Source of the DNA: Salinihabitans flavidus
GTDB lineage: Bacteria; Pseudomonadota; Alphaproteobacteria; Rhodobacterales; Rhodobacteraceae
DNA length: 45,306 nt
Assembly (NCBI RefSeq): GCF_900110425.1
Contig: NZ_FODS01000028.1
Location: forward strand, 1 to 45,306
Reading direction: 5' to 3'
Positions 32,013 through 41,040 of the stretch are shown here, piece after piece; within the stretch, counting starts at the first letter, position 1, and each line of letters begins with the position of its first letter. Position numbers and translations under genes: made by a program. The notes beneath the pieces were generated by a model, which did not search any database, was not told the origin of the DNA, and worked only from the letters and a program-made list of their open reading frames with translations.

Positions 32013-33323
32013 TCAAGCATGGGCGGCCTTCGGCGGCTCGGCCGGGTTGAGCCGTGGGTGCGTTTCCTCGGAGAGCCAGAACAGCAGGCCGCCGGACACG
32101 AACATGGAGATCGCGACGAACCAGAAGGCCGCCTCGGCCGCGCCGGACAGGCTTGCGGCGAGGCCGAGGCCGAGCGCGCCGATGGCGTAGCCAAGATCAC
32201 GCCAGAAGCGGTAGATGCCGATGGCCGATCCGCGCCAGGCGGGCGGGGTGATGTCGGCCACCGCCGCCGAGAGGTTCGGATAAAGCAGCGCCATGCCGAA
32301 GCCGGCCACCCCGGCCGAGACCGACCACCAGAGCGCGCCCATGCCCATGACCACCATTGCCACGCCCGCGCCACAGATCCACATGCCCAACACGTTGGGC
32401 CAGAACCGGCCGACATGGTCCGACAGTCGCCCGGTGAAGAGCTGCGAGCCGCCCCAGACAAAGCCGTAGGTGCCGACGATCCAGCCGACTTCCGTTAGGC
32501 TGGCACCCTTGGTGACCAGGAAGACGGGGAACAATGCCCAGACCAGCGCATCGACGAACTTCTCGACCAGCCCCGCCTGGGAGATCGCGAAGAGTCGCCG
32601 GTCGCGCCAGCTCATCAGCGCGAAGACTTCCCCCGTTGTGGGGTGCTCGGATATGCCTTGCGGGTAACGCGGCAGGGATTTCGGTGGTGCGGCCTTGTGC
32701 GCGGCCGTTTCAGCCTTCGCCCAGGGGAGCGTGTCCTTGACCCAGACCACGGTGAGCAGGAGTGCTAGCAGCACCACGGCCAAGCCGAAGACCAGCAGCC
32801 CCACGCGCGCGCCCAGCCACTCGGCGGCATAGGCCGTCAGGATGCCCGCGATAGCCACGCCGACATAGCCCGCAAACTCGTTGAGGCCCATGGTCAGCCC
32901 GCGTTCCTCGGCCCTGGTGATGTCGAGCTTGGCAGTCTGCGTCATCGACCAGCAGAGGCCTTGGTTGACGCCAAGCAGCACGGTCGCCGCGACGATCCAG
33001 TTCCAGTCGGGACCATACCAGATCATCACCGGGATCGGCAACGCCACGACCCAGCCCCAGAACAGCACCCGCTTGCGACCGATCCGTTCGGACCAGCGGC
33101 CCGCGACGAAGTTCATCACTGCCTTCACTGCGCCGAAGGCCACGACGAAGGAGGCAAGCAGCAGGAAGGACCCGCGTTCCAGCCCGAATTCGCTCTCGGC
33201 CAGTGCGGGGACGACGGTGCGCGTCATGCCGATGGCGAAGCCGACCAGCATCACTTGAATCAGTTGATGGACAACTTGGCCCCTGTTCTCGCGCATGCCG
33301 CGCTGAAGATCGCTGCCCGTCAT
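32013..33323 (-). CDS. MFS transporter
   Basis: Inner-membrane transporter of 436 residues with about 12 helices. The loop 2-3 motif appears as GRWSERIGRKRVLFWG and again in the second half as GRLSDHVGRFWPNVLG. Its ATG overlaps the stop of the hydroxylase gene (ATGA). A frame extending to 33512 lies inside that gene and is not used. Substrate unknown. It lies in an operon with a lipid-hydroxylase-like enzyme and a DsrE protein, so efflux of a lipid-like or sulfur-related compound is possible. Confidence 0.88.
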   Translation of the reverse strand: MTGSDLQRGMRENRGQVVHQLIQVMLVGFAIGMTRTVVPALAESEFGLERGSFLLLASFVVAFGAVKAVMNFVAGRWSERIGRKRVLFWGWVVALPIPVMIWYGPDWNWIVAATVLLGVNQGLCWSMTQTAKLDITRAEERGLTMGLNEFAGYVGVAIAGILTAYAAEWLGARVGLLVFGLAVVLLALLLTVVWVKDTLPWAKAETAAHKAAPPKSLPRYPQGISEHPTTGEVFALMSWRDRRLFAISQAGLVEKFVDALVWALFPVFLVTKGASLTEVGWIVGTYGFVWGGSQLFTGRLSDHVGRFWPNVLGMWICGAGVAMVVMGMGALWWSVSAGVAGFGMALLYPNLSAAVADITPPAWRGSAIGIYRFWRDLGYAIGALGLGLAASLSGAAEAAFWFVAISMFVSGGLLFWLSEETHPRLNPAEPPKAAHA

Positions 33324-34174
33324 TCCGATGGCTCCTTCGTCGTGATGCGCGGGTCGAGGGCGCCACCCGAAGCGGGGCCACGCAGTGGCTGGACCAGCAT
33401 CCGGTCGAGCCAGAGGTCGCGCCGCGTGCGGAACTGCTCGATGCCGATCTCCATGCCCCTGTGCCCCTTGGCGGGCTGAGGGACGTAGGTGCCCAGCAGC
33501 CGGTCCCACCACGGCAGGTTGAAGCCGTAGTTCGAATTGGTCTCGCGCGGGTCGACGGAATGGTGGACCCGGTGCATGTCGGGCGTGACCACAAGCAGCC
33601 GCAGCACGCGATCAAGGGGGCGCGGCAGGTCGATATTGGCGTGATTGAACAGCGCGGTGGCGTTCAGGATCACCTCGAACAGAAGCACCGCCACGGCGGG
33701 CGGGCCGAGCGCCGTAACCACGGCCAGCTTGATCCCCATGGAGATCAGGATCTCCACGGGATGGAACCGCAGCCCCGTCGTCGCGTCGAAATCGAGATCG
33801 GCGTGGTGCATCCGGTGCAGCCGCCAAAGGCCGGGGACTGCGTGGAACATCACGTGCTGCAAGTAGATCGCCAGATCGAGTGCCAGCATCGAGACGACGA
33901 GCGCGGCCCACACGGGCACGTCGATGTTGTTGAAAAGGCCCCAGCTGCGTTCTTCGGCCGTGACCGCCAGCCCGACCGCAAGGATCGGAAAGGACAGCCG
34001 CAGGATCGCGGTGTCGAGCACGACGAGCCCAAGGTTGTTCGTCCAGCGGATCACCCTCGGAATGTCCCGCCGCCGCCGGGGGGCCGCGACCTCCCAAAGC
34101 GCCATGGCCGCGAGCACGCCAAGAAAGATCGCAAGGCGGATCGTTGGTTCGGCAGCGAGGATGGTATCGGACAT
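33320..34174 (-). CDS. Sterol desaturase/fatty-acid hydroxylase-family di-iron membrane protein
   Basis: A 284-residue membrane enzyme with four or five helices. The histidine boxes that bind the di-iron centre are HVMFH, HRMHH and, near the C-terminus, HRVHH, with an extra NHANIDLP. The superfamily hydroxylates or desaturates lipids. It is the first gene of the minus-strand operon, starting 45 bases from the palindrome, divergent from the ArsR-rhodanese gene. Confidence 0.9.
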   Translation of the reverse strand: MSDTILAAEPTIRLAIFLGVLAAMALWEVAAPRRRRDIPRVIRWTNNLGLVVLDTAILRLSFPILAVGLAVTAEERSWGLFNNIDVPVWAALVVSMLALDLAIYLQHVMFHAVPGLWRLHRMHHADLDFDATTGLRFHPVEILISMGIKLAVVTALGPPAVAVLLFEVILNATALFNHANIDLPRPLDRVLRLLVVTPDMHRVHHSVDPRETNSNYGFNLPWWDRLLGTYVPQPAKGHRGMEIGIEQFRTRRDLWLDRMLVQPLRGPASGGALDPRITTKEPSE

Positions 34175-34218
34175 GGCTATGAACCCTAGGGTTGCGGAAA
34201 GCGAATTAATCGCTATTA

Positions 34219-34236
34219 TTCAAGTTATCGCTTGAA
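34219..34236. promoter_or_regulatory. Palindromic operator between divergent operons
   Basis: TTCAAG-TTATCG-CTTGAA is a perfect 6+6 dyad. An outer dyad TTAATCG/CGATTAA (34206-34212 and 34237-34243) is centred almost on the same point. It overlaps a TATTAT box (34214-34219) in the 84-base divergent gap. It is the expected kind of site for the adjacent ArsR-family repressor. Confidence 0.7.
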
Positions 34237-34258
34237 CGATTAACGGTTGGAGTTCGCC

Positions 34259-34924
34259 GTGTCAATCAGCCCGAAGACAGCCCTGCTCGAAGAATATGCC
34301 CTTGTCGGGCGCGCCCTTTCTGCGCCAGCTCGGCTCTCGCTCCTTGAACAACTGGCGCAGGGAGAACGCGGAGTTGAGGCGCTGGCGGAAAAGACCGGCC
34401 TGACGATCGCCAACTGCTCCCAGCATCTACAGCAGCTTCGCCGTGCAGCTCTGGTCACCAGTCGACGTGACGGCAAGGCCGTGATCTACCGGCTGACCGA
34501 CGCGAAGACGCTTGCGCTGATGGACCTGTTGCGCCTCGTCGCCGAGCGTAATCTGGCGCAGGTCGAGCGTATCCTGCGCGGGCTTTCGGGCGGACAAGAC
34601 GCACCGGAACCGGTCGGTCGCGACGATCTGGCCGCACGGCTTGACGAAGGGTCAGTCACAGTGCTCGATGTTCGCCCCGTCGACGAATACGCGGCCGGAC
34701 ACATACCCGGCGCGCGCAACACGACGCTGGATGACATCGAGGCAATCCTGCCCACGCTCGATCCGGGCCGTGAGATCGTTGCCTACTGCCGCGGCCCTTA
34801 CTGCATCTACGCCCATCAGGCCGTTGCCACCCTGCGCAAGCACGGATTCAACGCACGGCGCATGGACGGCGGACTGCCGGAGTGGCGGGAAGAGGGGCGC
34901 ACAGTGAAAACGGCCGCGCTCTAA
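34259..34924 (+). CDS. ArsR-family regulator fused to a rhodanese domain
   Basis: A 221-residue transcription factor. The winged HTH (about 10-95: LSAPARLSLLEQL, GLTIANCSQHLQQLRRAALV) is followed by a rhodanese domain (about 115-215: VLDVRPVDEYAAGHIPGA). Its active loop is CRGPYCIYAH, whose first Cys would carry a persulfide. Fusions of this kind are thought to sense sulfane sulfur or control sulfur genes. GTG at 34259 was chosen because TTGGAG lies six bases ahead; a TTG at 34247 is the alternative. It probably represses itself and the divergent operon through the palindrome at 34219-34236. Confidence 0.9.
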   Translation: MSISPKTALLEEYALVGRALSAPARLSLLEQLAQGERGVEALAEKTGLTIANCSQHLQQLRRAALVTSRRDGKAVIYRLTDAKTLALMDLLRLVAERNLAQVERILRGLSGGQDAPEPVGRDDLAARLDEGSVTVLDVRPVDEYAAGHIPGARNTTLDDIEAILPTLDPGREIVAYCRGPYCIYAHQAVATLRKHGFNARRMDGGLPEWREEGRTVKTAAL

Positions 34925-35042
34925 GAAACTCTGGGCGTCTTGTCGTCGGAGAGACGGAAAGATCGAGCTTCGGCAACTCTTACTTCGCATGCTTAAAAGA
35001 ACTTTGCCGAGCTACGGGGACGCAAGAAGCTGGCCGGTTGGC

Positions 35043-35957
35043 CTATGCCTTTGGGTGAGTTTGGAGATATACTTCCATCAGGCGTGCTGTATCGACGGCG
35101 GTATAGGCCTGCGTCGTTGACAGTGATGCGTGGCCGAGAAGTTCCTGAATGGCGCGCAGATCCCCGCCGGCGCTGAGCAGATGGGTGGCAAAGCTGTGAC
35201 GCAGGGCGTGCGGTGTGGCAGATGCCGGAAGGCCAAGCAGCGCGCGTGTCTGCTGCATCACCTTTTGCACGGTCCGGGCGTTGAGGCGACCGCCCCGGGC
35301 GCCGACGAAAAGCGGGGCGGCGTCATCCCCCTCGAACGGGCAGAGCCGCAGATAGGCATCGACGGCGTTGCGCGCCGCTGGGATCACCGGAACCATGCGT
35401 TCCTTCCCGCCCTTGCCGGTGATACGCAATGATCGGGGTAGCGGCGCGTCACGGCGGTTGAGTGAAAGAGCCTCGGAAATTCGCAGCCCGCAGCCATAGA
35501 GGAGCGTGACAACCGCCACATCGCGCGCGCCGGCCCAGCCTTGCCGCGATTGAAGATCCACCGCGCCGATCACGGCGCGCGCCGCGTCCTCGGCCAGCGG
35601 ACGGGGCAGTTTGCGGGTGAATTTCGGGGCGCGCGCCGAGAGCACCGCCGTCGGGTCGGCCCCTTCGCGATCGGCAAGCCAGCGATAGAAGCTTTTGACC
35701 GCACTGAGTTTACGGGCGAGCGATCGGCTGCCCACACCCTCACCGCGCGTTTTTGCCATCCACGCGCGCATGTCGCGCACGCCCACCTGAAGCAGCGGCG
35801 AAAGACCCTGTTCGCCGCCCTTGTAGGCCGTCATGAAGGCAAGAAAATCGACGACATCGCGGCGATAGGCGTCAATCGTGTTCTCGGATGCGCCCCTGAG
35901 CGCCCTCTGCGCCGCGAGCCAGCCCGCCAGCGCATCCCGCGCGGCGGGCGAAATCAT
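35043..35957 (-). CDS. xerC: Tyrosine recombinase XerC
   Basis: Resolves chromosome dimers at dif together with XerD. At 304 residues it has the N-terminal SAM-like core-binding domain (STIDAYRRD-like ENTIDAYRRD, near residue 25). The catalytic domain shows Arg in CGLRISEAL, Lys in ITGKGGKER, HALRHSFATHLL, LGHASLSTTQAY and the Tyr nucleophile in QAYTAV. It overlaps the end of the DUF484 gene (ATGA), an arrangement common for xerC with DUF484 in proteobacteria. Confidence 0.93.
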   Translation of the reverse strand: MISPAARDALAGWLAAQRALRGASENTIDAYRRDVVDFLAFMTAYKGGEQGLSPLLQVGVRDMRAWMAKTRGEGVGSRSLARKLSAVKSFYRWLADREGADPTAVLSARAPKFTRKLPRPLAEDAARAVIGAVDLQSRQGWAGARDVAVVTLLYGCGLRISEALSLNRRDAPLPRSLRITGKGGKERMVPVIPAARNAVDAYLRLCPFEGDDAAPLFVGARGGRLNARTVQKVMQQTRALLGLPASATPHALRHSFATHLLSAGGDLRAIQELLGHASLSTTQAYTAVDTARLMEVYLQTHPKA

Positions 35958-36673
35958 GACAGCCAGCGGCGCATGGCCCGTTCGAACACGCCGGCGAAGA
36001 AGGCCAATAGGTCACTGCCCTGCTGCGGCGTGAAATGATGCGGGTCTTCGGCGCCCATGACCAGAAGACCGGGCAAACGGCCGGCGCCGAAGTCAAGCTT
36101 CAGGCAGGCTTCGGACCGGATCCAGCCCGCCGCATCGCCGTAGATGGCGCCCGCTCCGCTCTGAACCTGACGGAGCGTGACTTGGCGAAGCGGGGCATTG
36201 CGTCCGGAGGTAAGATAGGCGTCGATAAACCCCGGCTCTGCCACATGAAGCACGTCGCCCAGTTTGCGGATCGCCGGGTCGTCCTCATTCTGAACCGATT
36301 CGAGCACCAGTCGCACCGCGTCCACCCGAAGGATGTCGGCCACTTCTCCGCTGAGATTGTGCAGGAAGGGTTCGAAATCCACCGGATCGAGCATACGAAT
36401 GACCGCGCGATGCACCTGATTTGTGCCGGCGAGATTCTCGTACGCCGCCGCGATGACAGAGCGATGCGTGTCCTCCAGTCGGTCGAGGCGTGCCTCCAGC
36501 CGCTCCATCGCGATGCCGCGCAGATCGACGATATTGCCGCCCATCGTCTTTTCGTTGGCGGCTATCAGCGCGCGCATCACGTCCTGATCGTCGAGGATCA
36601 GATCGGGCTGCTCAATGATCTTCTCGCGCAGGTCGTCTTCGATTTTCGGGGCTATTCTGGCGGTGCTGTTCAT
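35954..36673 (-). CDS. DUF484 family protein
   Basis: A 239-residue soluble protein. The N-terminal helix-rich segment has LDDQDVMRALIAANE and NIVDLRGIAMERLEARLDRLEDTH, which is a DUF484 hallmark. The C-terminal part is GAF-like (YGDAAGWIRSEACLKLDFG, LLVMGAEDPHHFTPQQGSDLLAFFAGVFE). GAGG five bases before the ATG at 36673 supports this start. It is translationally coupled to xerC. The role is unknown; the family commonly neighbours xerC. Confidence 0.87.
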   Translation of the reverse strand: MNSTARIAPKIEDDLREKIIEQPDLILDDQDVMRALIAANEKTMGGNIVDLRGIAMERLEARLDRLEDTHRSVIAAAYENLAGTNQVHRAVIRMLDPVDFEPFLHNLSGEVADILRVDAVRLVLESVQNEDDPAIRKLGDVLHVAEPGFIDAYLTSGRNAPLRQVTLRQVQSGAGAIYGDAAGWIRSEACLKLDFGAGRLPGLLVMGAEDPHHFTPQQGSDLLAFFAGVFERAMRRWLS

Positions 36674-36860
36674 GCCGGCCTCTTGTCTGTTTGACGGCAC
36701 CTTAGCAGAGCCGCGCTACGATTTCCCCAATTTTCTTCGCGGATTTGTGCGGATCGGAGTGCGGTCGCGAGGGCGGCGGGTTTCCGCCGTCGGCGGGTCC
36801 GGTGGGACGTCGGGAAGGGGCGCGCCGCGTCGCGGTGCGGCGGCACGCCACCCGGCAGGT

Positions 36861-37514
36861 TCAGACGATCTTGATTCCGGCCTTTTCGGCATCCTTGAGG
36901 AAGGTGGCGAGCCCCTTGTCGGTGAGAACGTGATCAGCCATTGCCTGAATCACGGCGGGCGGCGCGGTGGCCACGTCGGCGCCGATCTTTGCGCATTCGC
37001 TCATGTGGTTGGCGCTGCGGATCGAGGCCGCGAGAATCTGCGTGTCGAATCCGTAGTTGTCATAGATCTGGCGAATGTCGGCGATCAGGTCGAGCCCGTC
37101 GAGATTGAGGTCGTCGAGCCGTCCGATAAAGGGCGAGATGAAGGTCGCGCCCGCCTTTGCGGCAAGAAGGGCCTGATTGGCCGAGAAGCAAAGGGTCACG
37201 TTGACCATGTTGCCTTCACCGGACAGCACCTTGCACGCCCTGAGCCCATCCCATGTGAGCGGCACCTTGATGGCGATATTGCCAGCGATCTGCGCAAGTT
37301 TGCGGCCCTCGTCGATCATCGCGCCGGCTTCGGTGGCGACGACTTCGGCGGACACCGGGCCGTCCACGAGGTCGCAGATTTCCTTGGTCACTTCGAGGAT
37401 GTTGCGTCCCGACTTGGCGATCAGGGAGGGATTGGTTGTCACGCCGTCGACCATGCCAAGGGCATGCAGTTCCTTGATGGCGTCGATGTCGGCGGTGTCT
37501 ACGAAGAATTTCAT
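36861..37514 (-). CDS. Fructose-6-phosphate aldolase/transaldolase-like enzyme
   Basis: A 217-residue class-I aldolase of the small transaldolase/FSA group. Motifs are [30 protein letters not shown] and the Schiff-base Lys in [12 protein letters not shown], followed by [26 protein letters not shown] lies ahead of the ATG. It acts in pentose-phosphate or hexose interconversion. Sequence alone cannot separate transaldolase from FSA activity. Confidence 0.92.
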   Translation of the reverse strand: MKFFVDTADIDAIKELHALGMVDGVTTNPSLIAKSGRNILEVTKEICDLVDGPVSAEVVATEAGAMIDEGRKLAQIAGNIAIKVPLTWDGLRACKVLSGEGNMVNVTLCFSANQALLAAKAGATFISPFIGRLDDLNLDGLDLIADIRQIYDNYGFDTQILAASIRSANHMSECAKIGADVATAPPAVIQAMADHVLTDKGLATFLKDAEKAGIKIV

Positions 37515-37619
37515 ACGCGGCTCCTTTGGGCTTGGCCTTGGCTCGGGTTGGCTTTACCTCATGAGGGGCAGGGCGGAAAGCCCCTCTTGAGGGCCATAAC
37601 GCGGGAGCCGGAGCAAGTC

Positions 37620-39815
37620 TTGGATGAGCCGGAATTTTTTGACGAGGGCGCGCTGATCGGCGTGCTGACCACCCAGCCGCTGGACCGGGTACTGGACTAT
37701 CGCGCGCCCGAAGGTGGCTGCTGGCAGGGAGCCTTCGTCGAGGTGCCGCTCGGGCCCCGCAAGGTGATGGGAGTGGTCTGGGGGCCGGGGCGCGGCAACT
37801 GGGATCCGGCGAAGGTGCGTTCGGTGATCCGGGTGCTGGATGTGGCGCCCATGCGGCAGGAGATGCGCGCCTTTCTTCAGAGGGCGGCCGACTACACGCT
37901 CACGCCGCTTCCCGCGATGCTGCGGCTGGCGACACGCGCGCCGGGACTGGGCAATCCTCCGTCGATGCGCAAGGTCTACCGGCTGGGCGATGGGACGCCC
38001 GATCGGGAGACGGAGGCGCGCCGCCGCGTTCTGGACGTGCTACGCGAGTACGGCGGGCTGGCCTTTACCCTCAAGGAGCTGAGCGAGGCGGCGGGGGTGT
38101 CGTCTTCGGTGGTGAAGGGTCTGGTAAAACAGGGGGTGGTACGCGAGGAGGACAGCCCGCGCGATCTGCCGTTTCACCATCTGGACCCCGGTTTCAGTGG
38201 CAAGACCCTCACCGACGATCAGCAGGTGGCGGCGGAGCAGCTTTGCGACGGTATTCGGTCGGGAGGCTATGGCACGACCTTGCTGCGCGGCGTGACCGGA
38301 TCGGGCAAAACCGAGGTTTACCTGGAGGCCGTGGCGGAATGCCTGCGGCAGGGGCGGCAGGCGCTGGTGCTTCTGCCCGAGATTGCGCTGACGGCGGAGT
38401 TTCTGACGCGGGTGCAGGCGCGGTTCGGGGCGCAGCCTGCCGAATGGCATTCGGGTGTGACCATGACAGAGCGCCGGCGCATCTGGAAGATGGCGGGGCA
38501 GGGTGGTGTTCAGCTTGTCATCGGGGCGCGGTCGGCGCTTTTCCTGCCGTTCCGCGATCTTGGCCTGATCGTTGTCGATGAGGAACATGACAATTCCTAC
38601 AAGCAGGAAGATGGTGTTCTCTATAACGCGCGTGACATGGCGGTTCTGCGCGCAAGCCTGTGCGGGGCGCAGGTCGTGCTCGCCTCGGCCACGCCGTCAC
38701 TTGAGAGCTGGGCCAATGCGCAGGCGGGCAAATATGCGCGGCTGGAGTTGACGGCGCGCTTCGGGACAGCCGTCTTGCCCGAGATGCGGGCGATCGACAT
38801 GCGGGCAGAAACCCTGCCATCCGGGCGCTGGATTTCGCCCAGCCTGCAACGGGCGGTTCAGGCGCGGGTCGCACGCGGGGAGCAGGCGCTTTTGTTCCTG
38901 AACCGGCGCGGCTATGCCCCGGTGACGGTCTGCCGTGCCTGTGGACACCAGATCAACTGCGATCATTGCGATGCGTCGATGGTTGAACATCGTTTTCTCA
39001 AACGGCTGATGTGCCACCAGTGCGGCGAGACCAAACCGATGCCGGAGACCTGCCCGGAGTGTGGGGCCGAAGGTCGGCTCGCGCCGGTGGGCCCCGGGGT
39101 GGAGCGCCTCGCCGAAGAGGCGGATGCGCTTTTTCCCGATGCGCGACTGGCGGTGCTGTCCTCGGATCTGTTCGCCTCGGCCCGCGCGTTGAAAGAGGGG
39201 GTGCGGGCGATTGCCGAGGGCGGCGCGGATGTGGTGATCGGCACGCAGCTTGTTGCCAAGGGGCACAATTTCCCGAACCTGACGCTTGTGGGTGTGATTG
39301 ACGCCGATCTGGGGCTTCAGGGCTCGGATCTGCGCGCGGCCGAGCGCACGTTTCAACTCATGCGGCAGGTCGCGGGGCGCGCCGGCCGGTTGGAAAAACC
39401 GGGCACCGCGCTGTTGCAGACCTATCAGCCGGAACACCCGGTGATCCGGGCGATTCTGGCGGGCGACGAAGAGGGGTTCTGGCGCGCGGAGGCAGAGGGG
39501 CGGCGTGTGGCGGGGGTGCCGCCCTATGGTCGCATGGCGGGTATCATTATCAGTTCCACCGACATGCAGGAGGCATTCGACGCGGGCAACCTGTTGGCGC
39601 GCAACGATGCCCCATTGCGCGCGATCGGTGCAGAGGTGTTTGGCCCTGCCCCTGCGCCGATTGCACGCATCAAGGGACGGCATCGCGTTCGTCTTCTGGT
39701 GAAAGCGGGCAAGGGCGTGGCGCTGCAATCGGCACTGACCAAATGGGTCGCGCAGGTGAAGATCAAGGGCGATATGCGGCTGGCTGTCGATATCGACCCG
39801 CAAAGTTTCTACTGA
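37620..39815 (+). CDS. priA: Primosomal protein N' (PriA helicase)
   Basis: Replication-restart helicase of 731 residues. The N-terminal 3' DNA-binding domain (GVLTTQPLDRVLDYRAPEG) is followed by helicase domain 1 with Walker A GVTGSGKTEVY and DEEH, and GARSALFLPF. A zinc region with eight cysteines (CRACGHQINCDHCDA, key CxxC pairs, then MCHQCGE and CPECGAEG) precedes GTQLVAKGHNFPNLTLVG. I chose the TTG at 37620 because GGAG lies six bases ahead and it gives the normal PriA length. The frame stays open for another kilobase upstream over the aldolase gene, which is not coding there. Confidence 0.93.
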   Translation: MDEPEFFDEGALIGVLTTQPLDRVLDYRAPEGGCWQGAFVEVPLGPRKVMGVVWGPGRGNWDPAKVRSVIRVLDVAPMRQEMRAFLQRAADYTLTPLPAMLRLATRAPGLGNPPSMRKVYRLGDGTPDRETEARRRVLDVLREYGGLAFTLKELSEAAGVSSSVVKGLVKQGVVREEDSPRDLPFHHLDPGFSGKTLTDDQQVAAEQLCDGIRSGGYGTTLLRGVTGSGKTEVYLEAVAECLRQGRQALVLLPEIALTAEFLTRVQARFGAQPAEWHSGVTMTERRRIWKMAGQGGVQLVIGARSALFLPFRDLGLIVVDEEHDNSYKQEDGVLYNARDMAVLRASLCGAQVVLASATPSLESWANAQAGKYARLELTARFGTAVLPEMRAIDMRAETLPSGRWISPSLQRAVQARVARGEQALLFLNRRGYAPVTVCRACGHQINCDHCDASMVEHRFLKRLMCHQCGETKPMPETCPECGAEGRLAPVGPGVERLAEEADALFPDARLAVLSSDLFASARALKEGVRAIAEGGADVVIGTQLVAKGHNFPNLTLVGVIDADLGLQGSDLRAAERTFQLMRQVAGRAGRLEKPGTALLQTYQPEHPVIRAILAGDEEGFWRAEAEGRRVAGVPPYGRMAGIIISSTDMQEAFDAGNLLARNDAPLRAIGAEVFGPAPAPIARIKGRHRVRLLVKAGKGVALQSALTKWVAQVKIKGDMRLAVDIDPQSFY

Positions 39816-39838
39816 GCGGGCCGATCCCCGCCTTGTTT
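39816..39838 (+). terminator. Candidate terminator between convergent priA and yeeE-like genes
   Basis: GCGGG/CCCGC forms a 5-bp stem with a 6-base loop just after the priA stop, followed by CTTGTTTT. It is short, so confidence is modest. Confidence 0.45.
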
Positions 39839-39845
39839 TCCGGCG

Positions 39846-40904
39846 TCAGGCGACGACTGTGCGGCGTTGATCCACAACGAAGTCGGTGGCCATTGCGCCC
39901 ACCCACATCGCAAAGAGCGCAAGCCAAGCCGTGCCTGCGAAGATGGACCCTCCGGTGACGCCCGCGCCAATCGCGCAGCCCCCTGCGAGCATTGCGCCAA
40001 AGCCCATCATGACCGCCCCTGTCATTGCCCGGCGCATGTTGCCTTCGCTATCGAACCCTTCGAACTTGAACTCCCCGGTCAGCCAGGCCGCCAGAAACGA
40101 GCCCAGAACGACCCCCGGCACCAGTCCGATGTCAAACTGCAGAACCGCGTTGAGATCGAGAACGAACATCAACGTGTGCGCCGATGGGCCGGAGAAGGTG
40201 ATGCTTTCGATCTGTACCGGGTCAAAGGCGACCTGGCTCAGCCCGAAGGTGAAGACATAGCCGACAGCCACGGAAAAACCGACGCCGGAGGCGAATACCA
40301 GACGTCCTGTACCGATCCGGTTGCGACGTGAGATGATCAGCGCCAGAACGGCGATGGCAAGGCCGAGTATCAGCCCGCTTTCACGCGGCAGGTGCAGTGC
40401 GGTCAGCAGATCGAGATTGCGGCCCCCTTCGGTGATCCAGAGTGCGGCGAGCCGGTCACGCAGCGGCGCGAGCCAGCCGGAAAGGCTCATCTGCGCCACC
40501 ACGGCAAATATCAGCCCCGAGACCAGAGAACGCAGGTTGCCGGTCGCCGCCAGCACCAAAAGACGTCCCGAACAACCGCGCGCCAAGACCATGCCGACGC
40601 CGAACAACAGCCCGCCGATGATTGCGCCGGACCAGCTTCCCGGCACCGCCATCATGCGGGCCTGCCCACTGTCCATGAGGCCCAGAAGATGCGCCGCCTG
40701 CACCCAGACAAGCGCTGTGGAGAAGGTGAGCAGCCAGACCGAAACGCGCGGGCCCATCTGCGCACGGGCGAATTCCACGGTTGCCGCGCGCAGGCAAAAA
40801 CGCGAGCGTTGCGCGGCGACGCCGAAGATCACCCCGGTCACGAGTCCCAGAAGCGCCGCAGTGGGCGCCTCATCAATGTTTTCCACGAGCGTCAGGATAT
40901 CCAT
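39846..40904 (-). CDS. YeeE/YedE-family sulfur-compound transporter
   Basis: Inner-membrane protein of 352 residues with about nine helices. Conserved cysteines lie in the membrane-facing motifs SRFCLRAATVEF, ARGCSGRLLVLA and GGCAIGAGVTGGS, the positions used by YeeE/TsuA to pass thiosulfate. The ATG at 40904 has GAGG ahead and begins at the first helix; a longer frame to 41012 lacks support. No TusA-like partner is adjacent. It runs convergent to priA. Confidence 0.88.
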   Translation of the reverse strand: MDILTLVENIDEAPTAALLGLVTGVIFGVAAQRSRFCLRAATVEFARAQMGPRVSVWLLTFSTALVWVQAAHLLGLMDSGQARMMAVPGSWSGAIIGGLLFGVGMVLARGCSGRLLVLAATGNLRSLVSGLIFAVVAQMSLSGWLAPLRDRLAALWITEGGRNLDLLTALHLPRESGLILGLAIAVLALIISRRNRIGTGRLVFASGVGFSVAVGYVFTFGLSQVAFDPVQIESITFSGPSAHTLMFVLDLNAVLQFDIGLVPGVVLGSFLAAWLTGEFKFEGFDSEGNMRRAMTGAVMMGFGAMLAGGCAIGAGVTGGSIFAGTAWLALFAMWVGAMATDFVVDQRRTVVA

Positions 40905-41040
40905 GCCGCGCCTCGAATCATGTGCGAATTTTAAAAATTTGTAGGGGGGTGGTGAATTCCTGCCTTGATTCAGATCAGGCCGAGCGCGCGCGGGTCTGTT
41001 TTGGCTCGCCATTTTTTCAGGGCGGGCGTATTGAGGTCAC

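Noticed and set aside
33324-33615. Upstream extension of the MFS transporter and another frame inside the hydroxylase gene
   Set aside because: Both overlap the well-supported histidine-box protein, and the ATGA junction at 33320-33323 gives a natural start.
36615-37619. Upstream in-frame extension of priA over the aldolase gene
   Set aside because: It would give a 1066-residue PriA, far over family length, and lies antisense to a clear aldolase gene. The TTG with a good ribosome site at 37620 fits PriA.
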